A stretch of 64,000 nt of DNA from the NCBI RefSeq assembly GCF_002855575.1, contig NZ_PKRQ01000007.1, positions 1 to 64,000 of the forward strand, in the 5' to 3' direction. Of this stretch, positions 1 through 8,189 are shown piece by piece. Under the pieces are notes generated by a model that was given only the letters and a program-made list of their open reading frames with translations, ran no database searches and was not told the origin of the DNA. Source of the stretch: Tabrizicola sp. TH137 (GTDB taxonomy: Bacteria; Pseudomonadota; Alphaproteobacteria; Rhodobacterales; Rhodobacteraceae). Made by a program: the position numbers and the translations under genes. Within the stretch, counting starts at the first letter, position 1. Each line of letters begins with the position of its first letter.

Positions 1-65
1 GGGCAACCTGATGGTCGACACGTCAACACAATGACACGGAGTCAATCGTAGCATGGGTCAGGCCA

Positions 66-761
66 TCAGGCTGCGATACCATACTCACAGTCGTAGCAGT
101 TCCCGCGCCCGCTCATCGAGATCAGGATGCCGCGTTTTCGGAGCAGCGCCTGATAGTCGACAGAGCAGTATTGCGATCCGCGGTCGGAATGATGGACCAG
201 CCCGGGCGCGGGGTTGCGAGCCACCAGAGCACGGCGCAGGGCTTCCACGGCAAGATCGCGCTTCAGGCGGTCACTCGTGGCCCAGCCGACGACGCGCCGC
301 GAGAAGAGATCCAGGATGACAGCGAGGTAGAGCCAGCCCTCTGCCGTCCAGATGTAGGAGATGTCCGCCCCCCACTTCCGGTCCGGGCCATCTGCGGTGA
401 AGTCCTGCGCCACGAGGTTCGGGGCGACGGGCCAGGCATGTTCGCTGTCCGTCGTGCGCTTGAACCGTCGCTTTTGCCGCGCGATCAACTGGTTCTCGCG
501 CATCAGGCGTGCCGTGCGATGCCGCCCGATCTCATGGCCCTCGTCGACGAGATCGCGGTGCATTCGGGGGCTGCCATAGGTGCCGTTCGACAGCGCGAAG
601 GCCGTCCGGATATGCGCCAGATAGACCATGTCCTGCTGCTGGCGCAAACAGGCAGGTCGTTCGTGCCACGCGAAGAAGCCGCTCTGGCTGACTCCGAGGA
701 CGCTGCACATCCGGCTGATCGGGAAACGGGCCTTCTCTGCATCGATGAAGGCGAACTTCAC
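66..761 (-). pseudogene. IS3-family transposase OrfB, C-terminally truncated
   Basis: This is the integrase-like catalytic part of an IS3 transposase. It has an HTH_21-like segment (about residues 50-100) and an rve fold with catalytic Asp133 (WGADIS) and Asp193 (HSDRG). Family members continue after GNCYD with NAAMES, whose Glu is the third catalytic residue. Here the frame reads GNCYDCEYGIAA and stops, so the DD35E glutamate (expected near residue 229) and the C-terminus are missing. At 231 aa it is about 40-60 residues short. It probably starts as an OrfAB fusion by -1 frameshifting; its own start is GTG at 761. The protein should be catalytically dead. Confidence 0.88.
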
Positions 762-1042
762 CGATTTCCCTCGCTCGCGAAGAAGGCCGCGGCTTTTTTT
801 AGAATGTCGCGCTCCTGCTTCAGGACCGCATTCTCCCGCCGCAGCCGCTTCAGCTCGGCATGCAGATCGACAGGTGCCTCACTCGGCTCAGCTGCATCGC
901 GCTCCTGACCAAGCCATCGCGTCAAGGTCGACAAGCCGATTCCCAAATCTTCCGCAATCTCCCGCCGCGTCCGACCGCTGGTCAGCGCCAGCCGCACAGC
1001 TTCACGCCGAAACTCCGGCGTCGGTCTGTTCCCGTTTCCCAT
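758..1042 (-). CDS. IS3-family transposase OrfA (helix-turn-helix)
   Basis: This 94-aa protein is the DNA-binding half of an IS3 transposase (HTH_Tnp_1 type). The helix-turn-helix lies around residues 8-40 (TPEFRREAVRLAL to GIGLSTLTRWLGQ). A leucine-rich coiled-coil segment follows at about 60-88 (LHAELKRLRRENAVLKQERDILKK). It ends 4 bases into OrfB. Codons CTA AAA AAA provide an A7 slippery run just before the overlap, and shifting -1 there leads directly into OrfB. OrfA appears intact, whereas its OrfB partner is truncated. Confidence 0.9.
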   Translation of the reverse strand: MGNGNRPTPEFRREAVRLALTSGRTRREIAEDLGIGLSTLTRWLGQERDAAEPSEAPVDLHAELKRLRRENAVLKQERDILKKAAAFFASEGNR

Positions 1043-1496
1043 AGAACACCTCCTGGTTCCTCAGTTGGTGCTCTCCACATTTTCCGGGCAAGTCCACTTT
1101 GCCGTCTTCGGCAGAAATGTAGAGCACCTTGCCCTTCTTGATCGTGACGGGCGCATCTGGGTCTCCCCAAAGGTGAAAGACATCGCGACCGACGGCCACG
1201 GAAATGCCGGTCTGCAAAGCAAAGCCGCTCTTCCCAACACCGCCCGCTCCAATGAGAGCGCATACCGTGCCGCGAAGCACGGTCGGGAAAACAAAGTCGA
1301 GCGGTTGCGCTCGGCTTTTCAGCATGTCAGCCGTCGATACCATGCAGGCTTCGAGCTTGTTTACCCCCACTGCCTGGTGGCGAAGCTCGCCATTGGTGCC
1401 TGTATTCCTGCGCTTGCGAGACGGAGCCCTGCTTGCCTTAGTCTTTGTCTTCTGGGTGGTCTTTCTGGACCTAGTAGTCTTAGTTCTTTCCCGCAT
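1002..1496 (-). pseudogene. RepA-like AAA ATPase, interrupted by the IS3 element
   Basis: This is an ATPase of the plasmid/phage RepA helicase (AAA_25) type. After a very basic N-terminus (about residues 1-35, rich in R/K/T) comes FVFPTVLRGTVCALIGAGGVGKSG, with a Walker A P-loop GAGGVGKS at 83-90. VLYISAEDG, a typical strand of this family, follows at 124-132. From about residue 134 the frame reads into the IS3 left end, so only about 133 native residues remain of a protein normally 280-400 aa long. The matching 3' part is not in the window. Such ATPases are usual on plasmids and integrative elements, which fits a position next to tRNA-Phe. Confidence 0.75.
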
Positions 1497-2474
1497 TGAA
1501 ATTTCCTTTCTTTACAATTGCAGAGGTTGTTTGCATGCATCTGTGCCAGCACAGTGCGCATGCCATCCAAGCCCGCGAAATTGCGGACGTAGATTTCGTG
1601 GGTCCATGGGGTGAGAATTCACCGACGACGCCGACGCGTCCTCTCACCGTGAGACCAAATGTCTGATTAAGTCAGACGGAGTTGCCTCGGCTCAAATGCC
1701 TTGACTTCGGCTTGCGCAACAGACCGATGGTTTTGCCATCCGCTGTAAGTTTCGGCTATATTCCTTCTCTGCTGCGCATGTTGCACCTCCGTTTGGTGTC
1801 GCTCGTTTACAAATTAAAATCCGATAAGGCGAATCACATCGACGTGATGTCATCTCTATAATGTTGACAACGCGTTTTTTCAAAAAATTCCGACGACTCG
1901 CAGCACAACGATTCTTCTAACCCGTTGATTAGGAATAAAAACGTCGCCGCTGATCGGTTCCATTTCGTGACTGGGGCAAGACAGGGCAAGCGCAAACCTC
2001 CAACAGAGAACGAGACCGCGTCCGCCCAAACCTCGCATACACCGACACACATCCGATATGCCCCTCCAAGCTACCTAGGCGTAGAGCGCAGTAACTGGAT
2101 GCACGGTCACCGCTGGGAATTGGGCAGAAGGTATTGTGGCAAGATCACCTGCGCCAGGGAGGGATCATCCGCGACATCAGGTCGAAGCTCTCAAGCGATT
2201 CCAGCGCAAGAGGGCGCAACCGGAACCTAGCAGCAGAGCCATAGAGGCGGAGCCAAAGCGTGCTGATGGTCTCCACACAGCGAACCGCCACGAGCCTGCA
2301 CCAGAACCGACCAATTTTCGGCCTATGAGCACTCAGCCCCAAAACAGCGCCAGAATCGCCGCTTCTCGGAATCGAATGTGATACAAAATGTGATACAAAA
2401 ACAGGCTCGCTGAGCCGAGGAGTTTCAATATTTTCTTTATTTTCAAGAGGTTAGAGATTCTTTGAAAAGAAAAA
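1497..2474. other. AT-richer non-coding stretch, probable element remnant
   Basis: About 980 bases lie between the broken ATPase gene and tRNA-Phe with no convincing gene. It is visibly less GC-rich than the rest of the window, notably around 1800-1960 and 2370-2470. Short open frames exist on both strands (63-101 aa), but none shows a recognisable domain, good ribosome binding site or codon bias. Visible features are an inverted repeat ATCAC-6-GTGAT at 1833-1848 and tandem 12-bp repeats at 2376-2399. It is best read as the eroded end of an element integrated at the tRNA gene. Confidence 0.5.
2376..2399 (+). repeat. Tandem 12-bp direct repeat near tRNA-Phe
   Basis: ATGTGATACAAA occurs twice head-to-tail (2376-2387 and 2388-2399) and is followed by one more A. 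It lies about 75-100 bp beyond the 3' end of tRNA-Phe, on the element side. Paired short direct repeats at this distance from a tRNA attachment site are typical of integrase arm-type sites. That role is inferred, since no integrase gene is visible here. Confidence 0.6.
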
Positions 2475-2550
2475 TGGTGCCCAGAGCCGGAATCGAACCA
2501 GCGACACGCGGATTTTCAATCCGCTGCTCTACCAACTGAGCTATCTGGGC
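2475..2550 (-). tRNA. tRNA-Phe (GAA)
   Basis: A 76-nt cloverleaf reads on the minus strand. Acceptor arm GCCCAGA pairs with TCTGGGC, followed by ACCA with CCA encoded (2475-2477). The D arm has GCTCAGTTGGTAGAGC. The anticodon stem GCGGA/TCCGC has loop TTGAAAA, giving anticodon GAA. The T arm contains GGTTCGATTCC. Its 3' end points to the element remnant at 1-2474, making it the likely attachment site. Confidence 0.97.
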
Positions 2551-2755
2551 ACCGTCACCGTAGGGCGCTGCCCTTCGGGTGGGCGGGTGATACGTCAGGC
2601 GGGCGGGGCTGTCCAGAGGGTTTCGCCAAGATTTTCGCCACTCCGCCAGCCGTCCCCGCCATCCCCCAAGACCCCGGCGGCGGCAGCATCGGCCCGCACC
2701 CGCGCCGAACCGGCAGGACGCGCCGGCGGCGCAAGCTATGCCCCCGACTGCCGCC

Positions 2756-2938
2756 CTATTGCGGCCGCTCCGGCCGCTCCTCTCCCGACGGCGGCGGCGG
2801 GTCCTCCTCCTCTTCCTCCGCCACCGGGATCGCATAGCTTCCGGTCAGCCAGCGGCCCAGATCGACATCGGCGCAGCGGCGCGAACAGAAGGGGCGGTAG
2901 GCCGCCACCACCTCCTTCCCGCAGATCGGGCAACTCAT
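2756..2938 (-). CDS. yacG: DNA gyrase inhibitor YacG, zinc-binding
   Basis: This 60-aa zinc protein belongs to the YacG family, whose E. coli member binds GyrB and inhibits gyrase. Zinc ligands are Cys3, Cys6, Cys18 and Cys22 (CPICGK and CSRRCADVDLGRW), followed by the family's LGRWLTGSYAIP segment. The C-terminus is a low-complexity acidic/proline tail. The ATG overlaps the stop of the upstream ribonuclease gene as ATGA, so it is probably translationally coupled. It is the last gene of the infA-maf-rng-yacG operon. Confidence 0.93.
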   Translation of the reverse strand: MSCPICGKEVVAAYRPFCSRRCADVDLGRWLTGSYAIPVAEEEEEDPPPPSGEERPERPQ

Positions 2939-3978
2939 GCCTTCCCCCCAAGCAAGGCCGCCAGCGGCAGCCGGTCCCGCTTGCGCGTCAGCTCGTAAAG
3001 CCCCAGCCCTGTCCAGCCCGCCAGATTGGCCTCGCCCTCGCCCCGGAAGGCCGCCTTCAGCACCTGGTCCAGCGTGCCGCGGTCCTTCTTCGTCATCGGC
3101 GCGAAATCCACCACCACCTGCCCGCCCAGACCCCGCAGCCGCAACTGCCGCGGCAGATCGCGCGCCGCCGCCACATTGGCCTTCATCGCAGCCGCGGGCG
3201 AGGTATCGGGCCCCGTATTCACATCCACCGCCACCAGCGCGCGCGTGGGTTCCACCATCATATGCCCGCCCCCGGGCAGTGCCACGCGGGGGGACCGCAG
3301 CGCGTCGATCATCTCCCACACCCCCATCGCCTCGAACCCGCCCTCCATCACCTCATCCGGCGCGGGTTCCGCCCAGTCGCGCCAGGCCGCCTCATGCGCA
3401 TCCGGCCCATCGACCAGCAGTTCCGGCCCCCCCGACAGGTCCGCCACCACCGCCGCCGCCAGATCGCGCATCGCGGCGATGTCCTCGGCCACCTCTTCCG
3501 GATCGGCCCCCTCGCAGGCCGACCGCAGGATCAGCCCGTGATCCGCTGCCGCGCCTTCCATCCCGGCCACGGCCAGCGCCTGCAACTCCGCCCGCACCGC
3601 CTCATCCCGGATCCGGCGCGAGATATTGAGCCCCGGCGCCCCCGGCGTCACGATGGCCCAGCGCGACCGGAACAGAAGCCGCGCCGTCACCGGCACCGCC
3701 TTGCCCGCCTCCGCCTGCCCCGTCACCTGCACGATGATCCGCTGCCCCGGCGCAATGCCCGACACCTGCCGCAAAAAACCCGACAGGCCCCCCGGCAGCT
3801 TCACGAACATGCCGCCCTGCCCCTTCACGGGCCGGTCCGCCACCGCGCGATAGATCGCGCCCGGCAAAGGGTCATCCCCCGCCGGATCGACCAGCAGGTC
3901 CTCCAGCCGCCCATCCACGATCAGGGCCGCCGCGCGCCGCCCGTCGATCTCGTCCAGACAGACCACGCGCCCCTTCAT
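2935..3978 (-). CDS. rng: Ribonuclease E/G family protein
   Basis: This 347-aa protein is of the RNase E/G family in the short form found between maf and yacG in Alphaproteobacteria. These enzymes cleave single-stranded RNA in rRNA and mRNA processing. Visible are the catalytic-domain segments [10 protein letters not shown] (metal-site region), [17 protein letters not shown] (family form GLGGxIVIDFI) and the C-terminal [11 protein letters not shown]. The long C-terminal scaffold of RNase E is absent. The start is set at the ATG overlapping the stop of maf; an upstream extension would run through maf and is rejected. It is shorter than E. coli RNase G (489 aa), so activity may differ. Confidence 0.88.
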   Translation of the reverse strand: MKGRVVCLDEIDGRRAAALIVDGRLEDLLVDPAGDDPLPGAIYRAVADRPVKGQGGMFVKLPGGLSGFLRQVSGIAPGQRIIVQVTGQAEAGKAVPVTARLLFRSRWAIVTPGAPGLNISRRIRDEAVRAELQALAVAGMEGAAADHGLILRSACEGADPEEVAEDIAAMRDLAAAVVADLSGGPELLVDGPDAHEAAWRDWAEPAPDEVMEGGFEAMGVWEMIDALRSPRVALPGGGHMMVEPTRALVAVDVNTGPDTSPAAAMKANVAAARDLPRQLRLRGLGGQVVVDFAPMTKKDRGTLDQVLKAAFRGEGEANLAGWTGLGLYELTRKRDRLPLAALLGGKA

Positions 3979-4550
3979 CCCTGCCTCCAGACCGGCCATC
4001 CCGCCGCCGCCAGCAGGGCTGCGGTCTCGGCCAAGGGCAGGCCCACGATGCCGGTGAAACTGCCCGAAATCCACGGGATGAAGGCCCCCGCCGCGCCCTG
4101 GATGGCATAGGCCCCGGCCTTGCCCTCCCATTCGCCCCCCGCCAGATAGGCGTTCAGCTCCGCATCCGACAGCCGCTTCATCTTCACGGCGCTCACGCTT
4201 TCCCGCGCCCAGACCCGGTCGCCGCGCCGCACGGCCACCGCCGTGATCACCTGATGCCGCCGCCCGCCCAGCGCCGTCAGGAATTCCGCCGCCTCTCCGG
4301 CATCGCGCGGCTTGCCCAGGATGCGACGGCCCAGGGCCACCGTCGTATCCGCACAGAGCACGATGTCATCGGGGCCTGCCGCGACAGCCGCCGCCTTCTC
4401 GCGCGCCAGCCGTGCCGCATAGGGGCGGGGGAGTTCCCCCTTCCGGGGGTCTTCGTCGATATCGGGCGGCAGGATCGCATCCGGCACCACGCCCAACTGC
4501 GCCAGAAGCTCCTTCCGGCGCGGGCTGCCCGATCCGAGGATCAGCTTCAC
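3975..4550 (-). CDS. maf: Maf-like nucleoside triphosphate pyrophosphatase
   Basis: This 191-aa Maf/YceF/YhdE family protein belongs to a family that hydrolyses dTTP, UTP or modified NTPs to monophosphates as house-cleaning and is linked to septum control. The diagnostic N-terminus [14 protein letters not shown] is at residues 3-16, with [18 protein letters not shown] and [13 protein letters not shown] further on. It starts with GTG (4550-4548), overlapping the infA stop as GTGA. It ends overlapping the next gene as ATGA, so translation is coupled on both sides. Confidence 0.93.
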   Translation of the reverse strand: MKLILGSGSPRRKELLAQLGVVPDAILPPDIDEDPRKGELPRPYAARLAREKAAAVAAGPDDIVLCADTTVALGRRILGKPRDAGEAAEFLTALGGRRHQVITAVAVRRGDRVWARESVSAVKMKRLSDAELNAYLAGGEWEGKAGAYAIQGAAGAFIPWISGSFTGIVGLPLAETAALLAAAGWPVWRQG

Positions 4551-4765
4551 TTGAACCGATAGTTGATGCGGCCCTTCGACAGGTCGTAGGGCGTCATCTC
4601 CACCTGCACCTTGTCGCCCGCCAGAACGCGGATGCGGTTCTTGCGCATCTTGCCTGCCATCGTCGCGATCAGTTCATGGCCGTTGTCCAGCTCGACCCTG
4701 AATGTCGCGTTCGGCAGGAGTTCCTTCACGACACCGGGGAATTCGAGGATGTCTTCCTTGGCCAT
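4547..4765 (-). CDS. infA: Translation initiation factor IF-1
   Basis: This 72-aa IF-1 is a one-domain OB-fold protein that binds the ribosomal A site with IF-2 and IF-3. The sequence [20 protein letters not shown] to [12 protein letters not shown] matches the family along its whole length. The start is the ATG at 4765, 9 bases after a GGAG. A GTG two codons earlier is in frame but would give a non-standard N-terminus. This is the first gene of the infA-maf-rng-yacG operon, so the promoter should lie in 4766-4960. Confidence 0.97.
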   Translation of the reverse strand: MAKEDILEFPGVVKELLPNATFRVELDNGHELIATMAGKMRKNRIRVLAGDKVQVEMTPYDLSKGRINYRFK

Positions 4766-4961
4766 GGTCACTCCAAATGGGGTTGGGGCGCAAAAGCCTT
4801 CGCCTTGCGCTTAGCGCCGCCTAATGCGCCTGTCAGGGCGGATTTTCAAGGGAAAAGTAAAGACGCACCCCTTCTTCGGCAGCACGGCGCAGGGGCCGGG
4901 GAAGATGAGTATTTGGGCCAAGATGAAGGGGCAAAGGCAGCGCTCCCCCTTGCAGGCCGCT

Positions 4962-5831
4962 TCAGGCGCGGGCGATGCGGTCGGCCTGTTCGCCCCAATG
5001 CAGATGGTTCAGCACGCCCCCCGCGCGCCGCACCTCGTGGATGGCGGCAAGCTCCACCTCCGCCACCGCCCATCCGGCCTCGTTCAACCCCGTCTCGGCC
5101 AGGATCCCCGTCGGCGGAAAGCCCCGGTCGGGCGGGCCATAGATCGCCCCGCGCCCCACATTCTCATCCACCGCCGGGCACCACTCCGCCATCCCCACCG
5201 TGGGCGCCTGCACCGTCACGCATTGGTTCTCCAGCGCCCGCGCCATGGCACCGACCCTGACCCGCGTGAACCCTGCAAGACTGTCGGTGCAGGACGGCAC
5301 CAGCAGAACCTCCGCCCCCGCCTCCACCATCTTCCGCGCCAGCAGCGGGAATTCGCTGTCATAGCAGATCAGCACCCCGATCTTCCCCAGCGGCGTGTCA
5401 AAGACCGGCAGGCCTTCGCCCGGCTCCACGAACCAGATCTCCCGCTCGAACCGCGTCATGATCTGCTTGTCCTGATGCCCGACGATGCCGCCCGGCCCAT
5501 ACAACGTCGCCCGGTTCACCGGCCGCGCCCCGGCCGCCGGGAAAACCGGCCCCGAAGCACCCAGGATATGCACCCCATGCCGCGCGGTCAGGTCCAGATG
5601 CAGGCGGTCCACCTCTGCCCGATGCGACGCCACCTCATGCAGCGCGCGTTCCAGATCGGCCGCCACAGCCGCCCCCCCCAGCGAGGCCAGCTCCATCGCC
5701 CCATATTCGGGAAAGACCAGCAGTTCCGCCCCCTGCGCCACGGCCTCCTCCACCCAGGCCGTGACCTTCGCCGCATAGGCGGCAAACTCGGCCAGAAAAT
5801 CCAGCGGATAGGCAGCGGCAGCGATCTTCAT
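4962..5831 (-). CDS. Nitrilase-superfamily carbon-nitrogen hydrolase
   Basis: This 289-aa hydrolase of the nitrilase superfamily would cleave an amide or nitrile C-N bond. The Glu-Lys-Cys triad is visible as Glu42 (FPEYGAMEL), Lys122 (GHQDKQIMT) and Cys156 (VLICYDSEFP). The ATG at 5831 gives the normal start (MKIAAAAYP); the longer open frame upstream lacks homology. Its substrate cannot be read from the sequence; related alphaproteobacterial proteins are called amidohydrolases. It stands alone between infA and a divergent methyltransferase. Confidence 0.88.
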   Translation of the reverse strand: MKIAAAAYPLDFLAEFAAYAAKVTAWVEEAVAQGAELLVFPEYGAMELASLGGAAVAADLERALHEVASHRAEVDRLHLDLTARHGVHILGASGPVFPAAGARPVNRATLYGPGGIVGHQDKQIMTRFEREIWFVEPGEGLPVFDTPLGKIGVLICYDSEFPLLARKMVEAGAEVLLVPSCTDSLAGFTRVRVGAMARALENQCVTVQAPTVGMAEWCPAVDENVGRGAIYGPPDRGFPPTGILAETGLNEAGWAVAEVELAAIHEVRRAGGVLNHLHWGEQADRIARA

Positions 5832-5997
5832 CGCGGGTCTCCAAGGCAGGGCCCAGGCAGATAAGCAGCGCCTCTGCGCGACGGCAAGGGGCGACACGCG
5901 CCTCCCGGCGCTGTCTCCCTCCCTCGGTGGACCGCCTTGCGTCGGCAGCCAAAGATGAGGATTCTGATGCCGGTGCCGCAGGACAGCGGCCCCTTGC

Positions 5998-6750
5998 ATG
6001 GAGGTCAAGGTGTCCTTGGAGGAAATCAGACGCTGGATCAGGTTCCGAGACCGCTTCTGCGTGCCGCCCGAGATGCAGGTGGTCCGGACCGTCATCGAAG
6101 GCCAGCCGATCTTCTTCTCCATCGCCAATCCCGGCGACCGCATCCAGCGCAAGCAGATGCGCGGCCGCTTCTACGAACCCGAGGAACTGGACCTCATCCG
6201 CCAGCATTTCCCCCCGGGCGGCGTGTTCTGCGACATCGGCGCGAACACCGGGAACCATTCCATCTTCGCGGCCCGGTTCTGCGGGGCCCGCCTGGTGATC
6301 CCGCTGGAACCCAACCCCGCGGCGTACCGGCTTCTCGTCTCGAACTTCATCCTCAACGACCTGCTCGAAAAGGCCGATCTCTCGGCCCTCGGCTTCGGCA
6401 TCTCGAACCGCAGCCAAAGCGGCTTTGGCCTCTCGGCCCGCGAGAACAATCTCGGCGCAACGCAACTGGTCGAAGGCAGCGGCGAGATCGAACTCCGCGC
6501 AGGCGACGACCTCTTCACCGATCGCGCGCTCGATTTCCTGAAGATTGATGTCGAAGGCATGGAACTCGACGTGCTCGAAGGCTTCGCCGCGAACATCGCC
6601 CGATCGCGCCCGAAAATCTTCCTCGAACTGGCCAGGACCAACGAAGACCGCTTCGCCCGCTGGCTGGACCAGAACGACTACACGCCGCTCGTGGAAGGCC
6701 GCGCCTTCCGCTTCAACCGCAATGTCCTGATCGGCCCGCGCCGACCCTGA
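5998..6750 (+). CDS. FkbM family methyltransferase
   Basis: This 250-aa SAM-dependent methyltransferase is of the FkbM type, which usually O-methylates sugars, polyketides or other small molecules. Motif I is VFCDIGANTGNHSIF (about residues 76-90), followed by PLEPNPAAYRLL, and DFLKIDVEGMELDVLEGF is the FkbM hallmark (about 179-196). The ATG at 5998 has a weak ribosome site. A GTG at 6010 is preceded by GGAGG five bases upstream and could be the true start (MSLEEIRRW). It is the only plus-strand gene inside this minus-strand block, suggesting insertion. The substrate is unknown. Confidence 0.88.
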   Translation: MEVKVSLEEIRRWIRFRDRFCVPPEMQVVRTVIEGQPIFFSIANPGDRIQRKQMRGRFYEPEELDLIRQHFPPGGVFCDIGANTGNHSIFAARFCGARLVIPLEPNPAAYRLLVSNFILNDLLEKADLSALGFGISNRSQSGFGLSARENNLGATQLVEGSGEIELRAGDDLFTDRALDFLKIDVEGMELDVLEGFAANIARSRPKIFLELARTNEDRFARWLDQNDYTPLVEGRAFRFNRNVLIGPRRP

Positions 6751-6753
6751 TGC

Positions 6754-6780
6754 GAAAAGGGGGCGCCACCGGCGCCCCCT
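6754..6780 (-). terminator. Hairpin terminator for the glycine-zipper lipoprotein gene
   Basis: A perfect 10-bp stem AGGGGGCGCC/GGCGCCCCCT with an ACC loop spans 6758-6780. On the minus strand it is followed by TTTT, giving a rho-independent terminator for the gene ending at 6797. On the plus strand it lies just after the FkbM gene but lacks a T-run there. Confidence 0.75.
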
Positions 6781-6796
6781 CCCCCGTCACGCAAGA

Positions 6797-7057
6797 TCAG
6801 CAGCGCGCCACATAGCGGCGGCCATAGGCATCTTCATAGACGCAGTCATTCGGCGTATTCGCCCGCCCGATCAGGTTGCCCGCCACACCGCCGACGGCCG
6901 CGCCGATGATCGCGCCTTCGACCCGGTCATCGGAATCCGACACCGCCGCGCCCAGCAGGGCGCCCGTCGCGGCCCCGCCCAGCGTCGCCTGATCTGCGGC
7001 GGGAACACAGGCGGCGGTGCCAAGGCCGATGATCGTCAGAAGGATGGTCTTTTTCAT
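6797..7057 (-). CDS. Glycine-zipper 2TM lipoprotein
   Basis: This 86-aa predicted lipoprotein has signal MKKTILLTIIGLGTAAC with the lipobox Cys at residue 17. A glycine-zipper region follows (GGAATGALLGAAV and GAIIGAAVGGVAGNLIG), resembling Glycine zipper 2TM proteins such as OsmB/SlyB-like envelope proteins. The tail has two cysteines (DCVYEDAYGRRYVARC). The ATG at 7057 follows a clear GGAGG. It is probably envelope-located, with the precise role unknown. Confidence 0.82.
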   Translation of the reverse strand: MKKTILLTIIGLGTAACVPAADQATLGGAATGALLGAAVSDSDDRVEGAIIGAAVGGVAGNLIGRANTPNDCVYEDAYGRRYVARC

Positions 7058-7176
7058 TGCAGGTCCTCCGGGGTTGTTCTGCACAAGGCCCCGACTGTCC
7101 CAAGTCACACCTTGCTATGCAATAACACCGGGCCGCCCCGCCCCGGACTCGGGCCGTTTCCAGCCGATCCCCGCGC

Positions 7177-7782
7177 TCAGATTTCCCGCATCCAGAACTG
7201 CAACGGCTTCACCGTCTCGCCCTCTTGCCCCAGGTCCTTCCAGGAAAACTCCGCCACCGCGCCCGGCACCGGCGCATAGCCGCGCCCCTGCCAGAAGGCA
7301 TCGTTCGTGCGATAGCTCGCTGGCCGCAGCGGGTGATCCGCAGGCCGCATCACCGAACAAAAGGCCACATGCGTCCGCCCCAGCGCCCGCGCATGATCCT
7401 CGCGCAGGTCAAAGAAGCGATGCCCGATCCCCTTGCCGCGATATTCCGGCAGCAGCACCGATTCCGCGCCATAGAGGATCTTCTCCAGCGCCACGCCCCG
7501 CCCCTGCATCGGCGCGGCAAACTCCCCCGCATGATCCTCCATCGGGGTCGAGGTGGAGGCCCCCACCAGCACATCGCCAAAGAACGCCCCCACCAGCAGC
7601 GCCCCCGGCGAGTCGCGATAGGTGCTCAGATATTCCCGCTCATAGTCCAGCGACCCGTCATAAAGATAGGGCCAGTCCCGGAACACCGCGATGCGCAGCC
7701 GCGCCACATCCTCCAGCGCCGCCTCCAGCGCCGCCCCGCGCAGCGCCCGAACGGAAATCCCCTCGGGCAGCGCGCGCGTCAT
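7177..7782 (-). CDS. GNAT-family N-acetyltransferase
   Basis: This 201-aa protein has the GNAT acetyl-CoA-binding motif A as LLPEYRGKGIGHRFFDLREDHAR (about residues 110-132), preceded by the strand VLVGASTSTPM. It would transfer an acetyl group from acetyl-CoA to an unknown amine. The start ATG overlaps the stop of the SnoaL-like gene (ATGA), so the two are co-translated. Confidence 0.85.
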   Translation of the reverse strand: MTRALPEGISVRALRGAALEAALEDVARLRIAVFRDWPYLYDGSLDYEREYLSTYRDSPGALLVGAFFGDVLVGASTSTPMEDHAGEFAAPMQGRGVALEKILYGAESVLLPEYRGKGIGHRFFDLREDHARALGRTHVAFCSVMRPADHPLRPASYRTNDAFWQGRGYAPVPGAVAEFSWKDLGQEGETVKPLQFWMREI

Positions 7783-8189
7783 GCGGAAACCTGCGCGATC
7801 CAGTCATTCAGGTTGTAGAAGGTCGTCACCCGCGCGATCTTGCCATCCCTGATGTCAAAGAACCCGCCCGCCGGCAGGATATAACGCTGCCCCTTCGCCT
7901 CCGGCAGGCCCGGATCGGTCTTCAGATATTCGCCATGCACCACGAATTCCGCCGCCCCCCGCGCGCCGTCATCGCTCGCGAAGATCACCATGTCCTTCAA
8001 CTCTTCCCGATAGCTCACGCCCATATGCGAACAGAACTCGGCGAACTTCGCCCGGCCCCGCCGCACGCCGCCCTCGTTCACCCGATGCTCCACATCCTCG
8101 GCCACGCAATCCAGCATGCCCGCCGCATCCCCCGCATTGAAGGCCGCGTAATAGCGCCCGATCAGGGCCATGGCTTCCGCTCTCGTCAT
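7779..8189 (-). CDS. SnoaL/NTF2-like protein (ketosteroid isomerase-related)
   Basis: This 136-aa cone-shaped NTF2-like protein starts ALIGRYYAAFNAGDAAGMLDCVAEDVEHRVNEG, the typical SnoaL/KSI entry helix and first strand, and ends FDIRDGKIARVTTFYNLNDW. The family includes isomerases, cyclases and binding proteins, so no reaction can be assigned. It is coupled to the GNAT gene downstream and directly follows the phosphatase gene (overlap at 8186-8189). Confidence 0.8.
   Translation of the reverse strand: MTRAEAMALIGRYYAAFNAGDAAGMLDCVAEDVEHRVNEGGVRRGRAKFAEFCSHMGVSYREELKDMVIFASDDGARGAAEFVVHGEYLKTDPGLPEAKGQRYILPAGGFFDIRDGKIARVTTFYNLNDWIAQVSA

Larger units (their letters stand above)
66..1096 (-). 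mobile_element. IS3-family insertion sequence, right end lost
   Basis: Two overlapping reading frames (OrfA and OrfB) give the IS3 arrangement. The left end is placed at about 1096, where the minus strand begins TGGACTTGCCCGG and where the interrupted ATPase gene stops looking native. A run of seven T on the plus strand (794-800; A7 on the coding strand) lies in the overlap and is in register for a -1 frameshift joining OrfA to OrfB. The other end is missing: OrfB stops just before its catalytic glutamate and unrelated sequence follows. The element therefore looks defective. The exact ends were not confirmed by finding a matched inverted repeat. Confidence 0.8.

Noticed and set aside
1692-2381. 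Several 60-100 aa frames on both strands before tRNA-Phe
   Set aside because: They overlap one another, lack ribosome sites and have no recognisable product.
2587-4110. 507-aa plus-strand open frame rich in Arg, Pro and His
   Set aside because: Antisense shadow of rng and maf; composition is that of reversed GC-rich coding DNA.
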